The notes: generated by a model not told the origin, from the sequence alone. Counted from the first letter of the stretch, positions 1 through 7,882 are shown. The stretch: DNA of 64,000 bases from an uncultured Prevotellaceae bacterium (GCA_946415365.1 CAMKSE010000014.1:1-64000); one strand, 5' to 3'. Numbers and translations are program-made.

Positions 1-2
1 TC

Positions 3-320
3 CGTGAGTTGAAGGCTCCTTACTGGTTCAACAACCTCGAAGTGCAGCGCATCCAACAACTGAACCAGAACTACATGGAGGAGAAGGACATTGCCGAGAT
101 CCTGAACGCCTGCATCCGTAAGCCTGAGGAGGGTGAGGCGGCACAGGCGATGGACTGCAAACAACTGCTCGAACTTATGCAGAAGGAGTATCCGCTGGTG
201 GCCAACACGCGAAGCACGAAGATTCATATCGGACTGGCTATGAAGGAGTGTGGCTACGAGATGACGAAGCGAGGCAACAGGCCCTTTTACAAGGTTGTGC
301 CGCTATCGAAGGCAGCCTGA
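3..320 (+). CDS. C-terminal end of a VapE/DUF3874-type protein (5' truncated by window edge)
   Basis: The reading frame is open at the left edge, so this is the tail of a longer gene; the TTG at 9 is not a convincing start. The last ~105 residues are mostly helical and end in a basic module (EMTKRGNRPFYKVVP) resembling the C-terminal DUF3874/winged-helix tail of Bacteroidales VapE-like P-loop proteins from mobile elements. Those proteins combine a primase or P-loop core with this tail, but neither core is in the window, so the family call rests on the tail only. The repeats directly behind the gene fit a mobile context. Confidence 0.45.
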   Translation, partial: RELKAPYWFNNLEVQRIQQLNQNYMEEKDIAEILNACIRKPEEGEAAQAMDCKQLLELMQKEYPLVANTRSTKIHIGLAMKECGYEMTKRGNRPFYKVVPLSKAA

Positions 321-436
321 GGTACATGTTAAGGTATATGTTAGGTACATGATAGGTACATGTTGGCCTGACATATACCTCCCCTGAAACCCTTATGTAC
401 AAAGGGTTTTGAGAGAATCAAGGTATATGTTTATTT
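321..436. repeat. Degenerate GGTACATGTTA repeats
   Basis: Directly after the stop codon, variants of a 10-11 bp unit follow almost head to tail: GGTACATGTT (321), AGGTATATGTT (332), AGGTACATGA (343), AGGTACATGTT (354), an inverted ACATATACCT (371), and another AGGTATATGT at 421. About six copies surround a hairpin. Function unknown; a DNA-binding site array is plausible. Confidence 0.65.
387..410 (+). terminator. Stem-loop with 8-bp stem
   Basis: AAACCCTT (387-394) pairs exactly with AAGGGTTT (402-409) around a 7-nt loop, followed by only four T. It probably ends transcription of the VapE-like gene; being A-rich on the other side, it could act in both directions. Confidence 0.5.
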
Positions 437-451
437 GAAAATCGGAATTAT

Positions 452-895
452 ATGGAAAAAAAGAAGAAATTCACTTTGGAAGATGTGCTAAGCGGATACG
501 GCTTGTGTAATCGGAACGACTGTGCGGTCTGCAATCACTGTCTGCACTACATGGCCTATAATGATGTGGTGACAGAGGAACTCTGGGTTATCAATCTTGT
601 GAATCCTTTGCGAGTTGTGCCCAATGCTCAATGCCCATATTTCAGGACAGACGAGTTAGCCACTTATGCCAAAGGCTTTGTTAAGATGAAACAGGAGATG
701 CTTCCTCGTCAGTACGATGAGTTCATGTGTCGCTTGATAGGCAAGTTTGGTCGAACAGGTTATTATGAGCGTCGCCGAGGCGAGCGACTCTGTTCGCCCT
801 CCGACATCGAGAAGATACGAGCCGTTCTCAAGCAACTCGGCCTGCCCGATCTCGACTTCGATGCCACTTTGAAACAGATAAACTGGTGCGACTAG
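452..895 (+). CDS. DUF6078 family protein
   Basis: 147 residues. The N-terminal third has a Cys-rich pattern (C19, C24, C27, C30, then C55-type positions before PYF), the middle has AQCPYFRTDELATYAKGF, and the C-terminal half contains FGRTGYYERRRGERLCSP followed by a short helical tail. This order matches DUF6078 proteins, which are confined to Bacteroidales, small and uncharacterised. The cysteines could bind metal. Start ATG 452 is followed by a run of Lys codons. It is a single gene between a hairpin and a long inverted repeat. No function is proposed. Confidence 0.6.
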   Translation: MEKKKKFTLEDVLSGYGLCNRNDCAVCNHCLHYMAYNDVVTEELWVINLVNPLRVVPNAQCPYFRTDELATYAKGFVKMKQEMLPRQYDEFMCRLIGKFGRTGYYERRRGERLCSPSDIEKIRAVLKQLGLPDLDFDATLKQINWCD

Positions 896-917
896 ACAGT
901 CACACGATCCTTTTCTC

Positions 918-980
918 AGTACGTAACTGGCGCACTCCAGTACGCTCTAGGGCGCACTCGAGTGCGCCAGTATGCGTACT
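918..980. repeat. Long inverted repeat with nested palindrome
   Basis: AGTACGTAACTGGCGCACTC (918-937) is mirrored by GAGTGCGCCAGT followed by ATGCGTACT (960-980), a ~19-bp stem with one bulge. GGCGCACTC occurs at 929-937 and again at 951-959, so the right arm (960-968) can pair with either copy; 951-968 alone is a perfect 18-bp palindrome. There is no T tract, so this is not a typical terminator. Confidence 0.75.
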
Positions 981-1207
981 ACAAGTTGCTAGCAAAGGAA
1001 CGGCTACGTTTGTTCGTTATATGTGGTAATTTATTGATGGAAAGAGAATATGGCATTTCCTGAAATAACTATCTTCAGCCTCATTGGTCGCAAGGATCTG
1101 ATGGCAGAGTCTTTGTAGATTCCAAAGAAAACGACATGCCCTATTAAGCAAAATGAACCGTCAAGGAATTCTTGACAGTTCAATGCTTAATTGGTACTAC
1201 TTTGGTT
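981..1207. other. Intergenic stretch, possible gene remnant
   Basis: No convincing gene. A stop-bounded plus-strand frame at about 1063-1145 reads NNYLQPHWSQGSDGRVFVDS and ends at TAA, which looks protein-like but has no start or upstream body. It may be the decayed end of a lost gene. Confidence 0.3.
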
Positions 1208-1744
1208 TTACCAACTCCAGATGCTGGTATTCGAATCATAGCTACGTTGTTCCGTTGTCGTGTTTCCGAACGAATCCGTATAGCTCGACGAAGAACCTAT
1301 AATCTGGCCATTGTTATTACTATAGGTGGTCGTTGTGTTGCCAAAACTATCTGTGTAACTGTTTGATGATCCTGTAAATCCACCATTGCCATTTGAATAC
1401 GTTGTATGGGTATTTCCAAAACTGTCTGTATAGCTGTTTGATGATCCTATGTAACCGCCATTGGCATTTTGGTGTGTCGTTGTCGTGTTACCAAAACTAT
1501 CTTTTGAGGTTGTAGAGGTGCCGATGATACGACCATTTCGATCTTTGTGAGTGGTTGTCGTGTTACCAAAGCTATCCGTATAGGACGACGATGTACCCGT
1601 GATACCCCCATTTGCGTTGCGATGGGTACTTGTACTGTTTCCGAAACTGTCGGTATATCTTGAAGATGAACCAACGTTATAACCCTGAGCACTTGCTGCG
1701 ATGGCGAATGTGACAGCCATCAATGTCATCATTAACTTCTTCAT
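1208..1744 (-). CDS. Secreted protein made of six 25-residue repeats
   Basis: From ATG 1744 the protein has a signal peptide (MKKLMMTLMAVTFAIAASAQ) followed by six tandem ~25-residue units of the form SSYTDSFGNTTTTHxNxNGG. Ser, Thr, Gly and Asn dominate. The upstream in-frame ATG (1765) would add seven residues in front of the signal peptide and is less likely. Such repeats suggest an extracellular beta-rich or surface protein; no known domain is recognised. It lies 29 bp behind the TPR gene and is probably co-transcribed. The near-identical 75-bp DNA units could gain or lose copies by recombination. Confidence 0.7.
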   Translation of the reverse strand: MKKLMMTLMAVTFAIAASAQGYNVGSSSRYTDSFGNSTSTHRNANGGITGTSSSYTDSFGNTTTTHKDRNGRIIGTSTTSKDSFGNTTTTHQNANGGYIGSSNSYTDSFGNTHTTYSNGNGGFTGSSNSYTDSFGNTTTTYSNNNGQIIGSSSSYTDSFGNTTTEQRSYDSNTSIWSW

Positions 1745-1773
1745 AATTGTATAAATTATTTCCAAACAAGATA

Positions 1774-2211
1774 TTATTTCTTTTTCTTCATTTCTTTCAT
1801 TTTAGCTTTAAGCGCGTTATAAAGATTCGCCGCATCTGAGATGCCAGCCCTTTTTGCTCTCTTATAGTCAGCCAAGGCATATTTGTAATATCCCAACTTT
1901 TCATAAGCATCCCCACGAAACAGATAGAACACATCATAGCCACCGATTTCCAATGCATCGTTGGAATACTTAATCACATCATTCCACCTTCCTTCACGCT
2001 TAGCCTCTATGGCCTGATTAGCGCAGAATTCCATATATTGTTGTCGTCTTGCCGCCATTTCACGGTGAGCGTTCAATGACATGTTCATCACTCCTGAATC
2101 ATACAGATCCATCGTCGGAAGCCGCACATAATCATCGTAACCATAAGTCTGTGCATTCCCTTTTGCCATAACCAAGCACATTAGTGCTATAACAAAGACT
2201 TTCTTTTTCAT
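1774..2211 (-). CDS. Secreted TPR-like protein
   Basis: 145 residues with an N-terminal signal peptide (cleavage after ...GNAQ). Residues ~55-130 form about two tetratricopeptide-like helical hairpins (GRWNDVIKYSNDALEI; LGYYKYALADYKRAKRAG). The C-terminus is Lys-rich (KMKEMKKKK). TPR folds bind peptides; the partner may be the repeat protein encoded next in the same direction. A promoter core sits upstream at 2240-2247. The TPR assignment is from pattern only; specific function unknown. Confidence 0.65.
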   Translation of the reverse strand: MKKKVFVIALMCLVMAKGNAQTYGYDDYVRLPTMDLYDSGVMNMSLNAHREMAARRQQYMEFCANQAIEAKREGRWNDVIKYSNDALEIGGYDVFYLFRGDAYEKLGYYKYALADYKRAKRAGISDAANLYNALKAKMKEMKKKK

Positions 2212-2239
2212 ACACGTACCTTTTTATTAATTTTTGGCA

Positions 2240-2247
2240 CAAAAATA
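2240..2247 (-). promoter_or_regulatory. Promoter -7 box for the TPR/repeat-protein pair
   Basis: Read on the minus strand, TATTTTTG fits the Bacteroidetes TAnnTTTG core about 30 nt before ATG 2211. Confidence 0.55.
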
Positions 2248-2387
2248 GACAATCTTCCCTAATTCTACAAGCAAAAACCAATAACCAGCCTTGCGAAAAT
2301 GTGATTTCTTTGGGAAATGCATTGATGTATTCCGAAAATAAATAGAAAATATTCCTCCAAAATCACTGCACTTTCAAAAAAATGCAG

Positions 2388-2395
2388 TACATTTG
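2388..2395 (+). promoter_or_regulatory. Promoter -7 box for abiE pair
   Basis: TACATTTG followed by CAGCG matches TAnnTTTG and lies ~22 nt before ATG 2417. No clear -33 TTTG is seen. Confidence 0.6.
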
Positions 2396-2416
2396 CAGCG
2401 TTATTTCTAATAAAAG

Positions 2417-2992
2417 ATGAATATCAAGGAGTACATCAGCCAGAACGGAGGGTATATATCCTCAGCAGAAGCAAAGGAGAAATCCCTTTACAACCAACTT
2501 TTGTATGAGGTTGAAAAGGGAACTGTTGTTCGTGTGCGCCAAGGCATCTATGCTCTCAATGAGGGATTGGCGAAACCAATGATTGACGTAGAACGACTTG
2601 TTCCTGGTGGCGTATTGTGTGCGTATTCTGCATGGTCACACTATGGACTATCTACCCAGATTCCCCTTTCTTATTGTATCGCTATTGAGCGAAGTCGAAA
2701 GGTTACCTTGCCTGAATACCCCCCCATTGAACTATTCTTTTTGAGTAAGAGCGTTTTTGAACTTGGAGTTTCAGAAACCGTCATCGAGGGCTTTCAAGTT
2801 AAGATATACGATATGGAAAAATCCGTCTGCGATGCCGTCAAGTATCGAAACAGGATTGGAATAGATGTCAGTTCTGAGATTCTGCACAACTATCTTTCAC
2901 GAAAAGATAGTGACATCACACGTCTTTATGCCTACGCCAATGCCATGCGGTTGGGCAAGCGTATGGACGAACTCGTAAAATATATGATCTAA
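2417..2992 (+). CDS. AbiEi-type antitoxin (type IV toxin-antitoxin)
   Basis: 191 residues. The N-terminal ~55 residues form a winged-helix segment (EYISQNGGYISSAEAKEK, then VVRVRQGIYALN), the hallmark of AbiEi antitoxins, which repress their own operon and neutralise AbiEii. A C-terminal region with MEKSVCDAVKYRN matches the AbiEi C-terminal domain. It precedes the AbiEii gene by 4 bp, the standard antitoxin-toxin order. The family gives phage abortive infection and plasmid or island stability. The symbol abiEi would be by homology only. Confidence 0.85.
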   Translation: MNIKEYISQNGGYISSAEAKEKSLYNQLLYEVEKGTVVRVRQGIYALNEGLAKPMIDVERLVPGGVLCAYSAWSHYGLSTQIPLSYCIAIERSRKVTLPEYPPIELFFLSKSVFELGVSETVIEGFQVKIYDMEKSVCDAVKYRNRIGIDVSSEILHNYLSRKDSDITRLYAYANAMRLGKRMDELVKYMI

Positions 2993-2996
2993 CGGT

Positions 2997-3878
2997 ATGG
3001 CAAAAACGATCAAAAACTACGGAAGGTCAGTAAAGGAGCGCCTGCTTAATATCTCTCGTGCAGAGAAATACAGTTCGCAGTTGCTTATCTCACGCTATTT
3101 ACAAGAGCGACTATTGTACAGACTTTCTGTCAGCGACTATAAGGATAAGTTTATTTTGAAGGGTGGTGCATTGCTCTATGCTCATGATGGTTTTCAGGCA
3201 CGTCCTACTTTGGATATCGATTTCATGGCGAAGAATGTCAGCAACGACATGTTGAACATCAAGAAGATATTCCAAGAGATTTGTCAGATTGAATGTAAAG
3301 AGGATGGTGTAGTGTTTGACGTCGATACGTTAGAAACCAGTGAGATAGCCGTTACCAAGGATTATCATGGTGTGCGTCTTTCTCTTTTGGCACATCTTGA
3401 TACAGCTCAACAGAATATCTCCATGGATATAGGTTTTGGGGATGTCATCACCCCATCTCCTCAACAGTTGGCATTTCCTGCTTTGATTGGCACTGCCCCA
3501 GGTGCAAATATCTTGGCCTACTCGTTGGAAACTGTTGTTGCTGAGAAGTTTCAGGCCATGATTTCACTATCGCTTGGAAACAGTCGTATGAAGGACTTCT
3601 TCGATGTGTACCAGATCCTGACAAAGCAGACATTAGATTCAGCTACCCTTTCGGAAGCTATCAAAGCTACTTTTGCCAATCGTGGTACTGATTATAAAGC
3701 GAATCACCCACTATTCAGTGAGGACTTCTTCACAGATAGTATCCGCTCACTATATTGGAAAGGGTTCCTCAAACGAATCAAGTACGGCAAGCAATTGTCC
3801 TTTACAGATGTTGGTGCTCTAATTCGTACTCAATTGCTGCCGTATTGGGATCTGTTGCGTCCCCAAAGTGTAAAATAG
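2997..3878 (+). CDS. AbiEii/AbiGii-type nucleotidyltransferase toxin
   Basis: 293 residues. The nucleotidyltransferase signature is intact: LKGGALL at residues 54-60, then RPTLDIDF at 69-76 supplying the two metal-binding Asp, followed by VAEKFQAMISL and SRMKDFFDVY, the conserved Lys and Arg/Lys-Asp motifs of AbiEii. Family members transfer nucleotides to RNA targets such as tRNA acceptor ends and stop growth. It is translationally close to the antitoxin (4-bp gap). All motifs are present, so it is probably active. Confidence 0.85.
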   Translation: MAKTIKNYGRSVKERLLNISRAEKYSSQLLISRYLQERLLYRLSVSDYKDKFILKGGALLYAHDGFQARPTLDIDFMAKNVSNDMLNIKKIFQEICQIECKEDGVVFDVDTLETSEIAVTKDYHGVRLSLLAHLDTAQQNISMDIGFGDVITPSPQQLAFPALIGTAPGANILAYSLETVVAEKFQAMISLSLGNSRMKDFFDVYQILTKQTLDSATLSEAIKATFANRGTDYKANHPLFSEDFFTDSIRSLYWKGFLKRIKYGKQLSFTDVGALIRTQLLPYWDLLRPQSVK

Positions 3879-3923
3879 TAAATTATCGCAGCAAAGACGT
3901 GTTACCTAACTTTATATATGTAT

Positions 3924-3953
3924 AAAAACTTGGAGGGTTTGATGCCCTCCAAG
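3924..3953 (-). terminator. Intrinsic terminator (minus strand)
   Basis: CTTGGAGGG (3929-3937) pairs perfectly with CCCTCCAAG (3945-3953). On the minus strand the stem is followed by TTTTTAT, so it terminates leftward transcripts, not the abiE operon; the plus side has no T run. Confidence 0.75.
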
Positions 3954-4081
3954 AACTATCTACTCAATCATAGAATCATCTGTATGAATTGAACCACTAG
4001 GTTCATTAACATGATGCCTAAGCACCTTTTCTCATATCGAGTCATCTTGATAGACTGAGGTTTCTAGTTTATAACCTCAAT

Positions 4082-4141
4082 CTAACAGTCCTTGAATACG
4101 CAGTTGTTGAAACTGCAGTTATTTAAAACTAATGTATCCAT
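4082..4141 (-). CDS. 19-residue Cys-spaced micropeptide candidate in a short transcript
   Basis: A consensus promoter (4220-4250) and a good terminator (3924-3953) bracket a ~290-nt minus-strand unit. Its first ATG (4141) opens MDTLVLNNCSFNNCVFKDC with Cys at 9, 14 and 19, a five-residue periodicity like pentapeptide repeats. Further downstream the RNA has hairpins (TGAACC/GGTTCA near 3990-4005; TGAGGTT/AACCTCA near 4055-4080) and a second stop-bounded frame without a start. It may instead be a structured small RNA. Not recognised as a known family. Confidence 0.4.
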   Translation of the reverse strand: MDTLVLNNCSFNNCVFKDC

Positions 4142-4219
4142 AGTCTATCATTTATTAGTTATGTAGGTATATTATGGTCGTGCCTACTTCCAGACCAATA
4201 TGAGCTTGCAAAAGATGTG

Positions 4220-4250
4220 CAAAGATACATGTTTTGTCTGAAAATACAAA
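4220..4250 (-). promoter_or_regulatory. Consensus Bacteroidetes promoter (minus strand)
   Basis: On the minus strand TTTG (4250-4247) is followed after 19 bp by TATCTTTG (4227-4220) and CAC, a full match to the -33/-7 consensus. It points into the 3.9-4.2 kb interval, which otherwise looks empty. Confidence 0.75.
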
Positions 4251-4330
4251 GATTTGTGCGGAAATAAAAAATAACCTTGTGATTTCCTTCAAAAAAAGTT
4301 AATCCTCTTGCCGCTTCATAGTATTTTATC

Positions 4331-4338
4331 TATCTTTG
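4331..4338 (+). promoter_or_regulatory. Promoter -7 box for the DUF3825 gene
   Basis: TATCTTTG then CAGTG, 29 nt before ATG 4368. Confidence 0.65.
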
Positions 4339-4367
4339 CAGTGTATTAACTTAAAAACATTATCAAA

Positions 4368-4781
4368 ATGAAAGAATTACAGGCTATTATTCAAGAGAGT
4401 TATGAATCTCTGCCAACTATGCCAGGTTTATACAAGGAACTTGGTGCTTTACTTCAGAAAGTAAACGATGCATTATTAGAACAAGGTTCGGAAATTATTG
4501 ACGTGGATTCTCTGTGTGATTTTATTGTGAAGACAAATCCAAAAGCTAGATTTGAGAAAGAATACCGCCTTCAAAGCGGAGAAATCGTCCATGCTGTTCG
4601 CTTATTCTTACAAAAGAACTTTATACCATCGATTGATGAAGCTGTTCGTATTGAGCTGCAGGAAAGAATTTCGTCAATTCTATTAAGTAACATGCCAAAT
4701 GAAGATGGGTGGTTCTTAAAGTCCCTTATTATGCCCAAATTATTGGAAAGTGGATTAAATATTAAAGGATATTTTTGTTAG
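4368..4781 (+). CDS. DUF3825 protein, N-terminal part (frameshifted)
   Basis: 137 residues from ATG 4368. Residues ~35-90 (DVDSLCDFIVKTNPKARFEK) resemble a small winged-helix/LOTUS-like module of the kind seen fused to DUF3825; this is tentative. The frame stops at TAG 4779 just after a T5 run (4772-4776). Removing one T joins it seamlessly to the downstream frame (GYF-VSQQDAFEVIFGEDY), giving one protein of about 515 residues. The break is therefore a +1 indel (mutation or sequence error), or less likely a programmed shift. Confidence 0.6.
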   Translation: MKELQAIIQESYESLPTMPGLYKELGALLQKVNDALLEQGSEIIDVDSLCDFIVKTNPKARFEKEYRLQSGEIVHAVRLFLQKNFIPSIDEAVRIELQERISSILLSNMPNEDGWFLKSLIMPKLLESGLNIKGYFC

Positions 4782-4800
4782 CCAACAAGATGCTTTTGAA

Positions 4801-5928
4801 GTGATCTTTGGAGAAGACTACAAGTCTGAAAACAGAGGTGATGAATTTCACCCCAAAATATATGTTTCATTTGCAGTCCAAAAATACGCCAAAGAAGGAA
4901 CCATTCCTTACAAAAAGGATATAAACACGCCGAAAGTGTTTTCAAGAAATGGGAATGTAAGAAAGAAAAAGTTATCGGCATTTGATAAAATGATGGGCTT
5001 TGCAGTTTTCCCCAATGGATTCAATAATGCAATTCGGCAATTAGCTGAAGAAAAGGCTCTAAAAGAAAATTGGTTCTATGGCAATAAGAATCAAGATCCC
5101 GGTAATTATCCCATCTTAAAGAACTATCTTCTATTAACCTTTGAAAGACTAATTGCTGAAGACGAAGAACATTATAATGATTCAACGTGGGAAAAGAAAA
5201 TCATTACTACAGATAAAAATGCAGTTTTCAATACAGGCTTGGTAGACAAACTATATGAACCTGTATATGCTTTGTTTAATAGAAATACGAGTGAAACAAG
5301 TACTCGCAAATGGATTTTTTGGACTTTTGTCAAGAGTACTGATAGAGAACATCAGTTATTGACTCGCATTTTCGGTACAAAATTGCCGTCCCCTGCGCAT
5401 TATTATAATCAAACATCTGAACTCGTATATAATATAAAGACCGAAATTGGATCGTATAATTGGAATCATTTTATTGATAATTGTCGTCGTTTGCCTTTAG
5501 AATTTTTACGTGAGAATGGTCCTAAGTTTGACTATTCCCAGCCTAAGACACCCCAGTTCTACATTAAACTTGCAGAAGCAATAAAAGCAGACCAGAGAAG
5601 TATGAATAGAATAAAAAATCGCATAACAGATGCGATAGACTATGCGATAAAACGAGTCCGTTGGAATTTTAAAACAGCTATACCTATTTATTATCCTGGT
5701 CAAAAACAGATTTCTTTACTATTGCCACTTGCTCTAGTTGATGAAGACAATATAGACGTGGCATTGGTTTTAGAGGCAACTGAGAGTGGAGCATATATTG
5801 CTCATACTATTTTAACTTTAGAGATGGCATATACAAATGCTCGTCTGATAACACGACCAGATAGTGACTGGCTTACTGCTGAAAAAATATCTGCAAGTAT
5901 TAATTCTAATGAGGAAATTGAGAATTAA
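4801..5928 (+). CDS. DUF3825 domain protein, C-terminal part (frameshifted)
   Basis: 375 residues if GTG 4801 is used, but the frame is open back to 4759, overlapping the previous frame, and has no ATG there. The DUF3825 pattern is clear: FDKMMGFAVFPNGFNNAI, NYLLLTFERLIAEDE, AVFNTGLVDKLYEPVYALF, LPSPAHYYNQTSELVYNI, QKQISLLLPLALV, and LTLEMAYTNARLITRPDSDWL at the end. DUF3825 is uncharacterised and found in putative RNA-related or defence loci. Read with the upstream half it forms one gene; as it stands it is probably non-functional unless frameshifting occurs. Confidence 0.7.
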   Translation: MIFGEDYKSENRGDEFHPKIYVSFAVQKYAKEGTIPYKKDINTPKVFSRNGNVRKKKLSAFDKMMGFAVFPNGFNNAIRQLAEEKALKENWFYGNKNQDPGNYPILKNYLLLTFERLIAEDEEHYNDSTWEKKIITTDKNAVFNTGLVDKLYEPVYALFNRNTSETSTRKWIFWTFVKSTDREHQLLTRIFGTKLPSPAHYYNQTSELVYNIKTEIGSYNWNHFIDNCRRLPLEFLRENGPKFDYSQPKTPQFYIKLAEAIKADQRSMNRIKNRITDAIDYAIKRVRWNFKTAIPIYYPGQKQISLLLPLALVDEDNIDVALVLEATESGAYIAHTILTLEMAYTNARLITRPDSDWLTAEKISASINSNEEIEN

Positions 5929-6014
5929 TCACTTCGTATAGTTTTGGCGGAATAAGTTTAAGTAAGAAAAAACCATCGTCGAGGTCGATTTTCTTTAAAT
6001 TACGAAAAACGTCT

Positions 6015-6061
6015 TATCTTTGCAGCGTTAACTTCCGACATATTCTTGAGGTTGATGCTGC
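6015..6061 (+). promoter_or_regulatory. Promoter plus stem-loop leader, copy 1
   Basis: TATCTTTG (6015-6022) overlaps the base of an 11-bp stem: GCAGCGTTAAC (6022-6032) with GTTGATGCTGC (6051-6061), including two G-U pairs. A leader of the same design and spacing occurs at 11545-11591; the flanking CGTCTTATCTTTGCAGCGT and GAGGTTG are also shared. Confidence 0.65.
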
Positions 6062-6097
6062 AAATGTTTTGTGGTAGAAACTTAATCAGAACGAACT

Positions 6098-6312
6098 ATG
6101 AAGAAGATAATTCATATGATAAATGAGGGCACAGCCTGCCCAAGTTGTAAACTTCCGTGAAGACATGTAAATTTATGATTTGTTATTTCTGTGCAATTTG
6201 GATTACATTGAACGATAGATATAGATAAGGATTCCTTTTTGTGTTGTGAAAGCAGAAACCATCGAATGGCAGATACAAATTGATGACCTTCTAGCCCAGG
6301 CTGAAGCATGAA
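6098..6312 (+). other. Short ORF and possible remnant behind leader 1
   Basis: Behind the leader, ATG 6098 opens a 20-residue frame (MKKIIHMINEGTACPSCKLP) ending at 6160. From 6246 a second short frame reads VKAETIEWQIQIDDLLAQAE and ends at 6312. They look like the two ends of a small protein gene that lost its middle. The real start of the next gene lies further on at 6435. Confidence 0.35.
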
Positions 6313-6378
6313 TGGGGAGAGACAATCATCTTATTTCAAGAGATTATGTGCAATTTATATCACCTTTTTCTTTATTTA

Positions 6379-6410
6379 TTTGGTTTTGTCGAATATTTAG
6401 ATTAAATTTG
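6379..6410 (+). promoter_or_regulatory. Promoter of the TIR/RyR operon
   Basis: TTTG (6379-6382), a 20-bp spacer, then TAAATTTG (6403-6410) match the -33/-7 consensus. The predicted transcript starts ~20 nt before ATG 6435, which rules out the longer in-frame start at 6312. Confidence 0.7.
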
Positions 6411-6434
6411 CGACATAATTTTAATGTTATTGCA

Positions 6435-7874
6435 ATGGCCAAAAATAAATATGATGTGTTTATTAGTTATTCGAGAATTGACTATAAGGATTCCAACAAT
6501 GAGCCAATTCCCAATAATGTGATTTCTAAAATAACATCTGCATTCAAGAAGAACCATATTTCTTATTGGATTGACGAAGACGGTATTTATACAGGAGACA
6601 ACTTTGCTCCAAAGATAGCTGAAGCTATTAAGAATTCTTCTGTTTTTGTTTTCGTATCAACTGAAAATAGCAACAGTTCGCAATGGACACAAAATGAAGT
6701 TTGTGTAGCACAACAATACAAGAAGCCCATTCTTCCTATAAAGTGTGATGATTCTGCTTACGCTACCAGTGTAATAATGTACTTGGCAATGTTAGACTAT
6801 TGCGATTTCAAGAACATGCCAGACAATGCCATACAGCAGCTTGTTGACTCTGTTAAAGAAAAACTTCCTCATGATATAGCCCCTGTTAATAACGAGAGTA
6901 ACACAAATGATGCACGATACAAAGAAGCAATCATAGCATCGTTATCAGATATCAACCATCAATTTGTCGACATTTCACAGATAGCAGTCTCACAAGTATT
7001 GGAGGCAAATGAGAGATCACGTGAATCAATAGATGAATTACGTAAATTGGTTGACTGGAGGTCTGGAGAAAGATCAAAGGAGTTTGATAGTTTTCGGGTA
7101 GAAGTACACTCATCCATAAATACCCTTTGTCATATTTTAGATGACAAAACTTCGGAAGTTTGTAATCAACTTAACCAATATGGAAAAAGAATTGAGGAAA
7201 CTAATTTTTATTTAGGGAAAATATATGAATTCATTAAGTCTCAGACAGAGATACTAGAAAAAACTGAGGATATCGACCAAATTGCAAATATTATTTTTGT
7301 AGTTGACATATCCGGAAGTATGGAAGGTAATCGGATTAAGAATGTAAATACCATCATGTTTCATCTAATAAACAAATTTTACTCTTTATTTAAGGTAAAA
7401 GATCATGTCAGAATCCGTTTGTCCGTTTTAACTTTCTCTTCTGATGTAAAATGGGTGTATGATAAGATTTTGGAGAAGGAGGCCGATGAGGCGTGGTTCA
7501 ACCTTAAAGCCTCTGGACTCACTAATTTTGGACAGGCTCTTAATAAATTAAGAAGTTATTTTTCTTTTGATGACGGAATTCATGCAAATTTAGATAACGC
7601 TTTTCTGCCACTAATTATCTTTATGTCTGATGGTGCCCCAACAGACAATTGGGAAGAACCATTAAAAATGATACAGAGAAACAAAAATTTTGAAAAGTCG
7701 TGTAAACGTGTCATAGCAATTGGCGATGACGCATCAATTGACATATTATCACAATTGTCATTTCACGAGATTGTAAGAATAGGTGGTGAAAATGACATGG
7801 ACTATGCAATTGATGAAATTATTAGCGACTATATGAACGAAATAGCTTCAGGCAGAATGCCTTTAATCAAATAG
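6435..7874 (+). CDS. TIR-vWA fusion protein
   Basis: 479 residues. Residues 1-~145 form a TIR domain: KYDVFISYSRID at the start, YWIDEDGIYTG, IKNSSVFVFVST, and SSQWTQNEVC, whose E88 sits at the catalytic position of NAD-cleaving TIR enzymes. Residues ~155-275 are helical/coiled-coil. Residues ~285-475 are a von Willebrand A domain with a complete metal-ion site: DISGS (291-295), T363 in GLTNFG, and D399 in MSDG. vWA domains typically mediate metal-dependent protein contacts. First gene of a four-gene set; the RyR gene follows after 8 bp. Inference: an effector or signal generator in a defence system. Confidence 0.85.
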   Translation: MAKNKYDVFISYSRIDYKDSNNEPIPNNVISKITSAFKKNHISYWIDEDGIYTGDNFAPKIAEAIKNSSVFVFVSTENSNSSQWTQNEVCVAQQYKKPILPIKCDDSAYATSVIMYLAMLDYCDFKNMPDNAIQQLVDSVKEKLPHDIAPVNNESNTNDARYKEAIIASLSDINHQFVDISQIAVSQVLEANERSRESIDELRKLVDWRSGERSKEFDSFRVEVHSSINTLCHILDDKTSEVCNQLNQYGKRIEETNFYLGKIYEFIKSQTEILEKTEDIDQIANIIFVVDISGSMEGNRIKNVNTIMFHLINKFYSLFKVKDHVRIRLSVLTFSSDVKWVYDKILEKEADEAWFNLKASGLTNFGQALNKLRSYFSFDDGIHANLDNAFLPLIIFMSDGAPTDNWEEPLKMIQRNKNFEKSCKRVIAIGDDASIDILSQLSFHEIVRIGGENDMDYAIDEIISDYMNEIASGRMPLIK

Positions 7875-7882
7875 TAATAAAA

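Noticed and set aside
1051..1119. Short ATG frame in the intergenic region
   Set aside because: 22 residues, no promoter core in front and no recognisable family.
1172..1366. 64-residue plus-strand frame
   Set aside because: Antisense to the repeat protein; composition follows from the repeats.
4759..4801. Programmed frameshift site in the DUF3825 gene
   Set aside because: The shift needed is +1 (or -2), there is no canonical slippery heptamer and no strong stem downstream; a simple indel explains it better.
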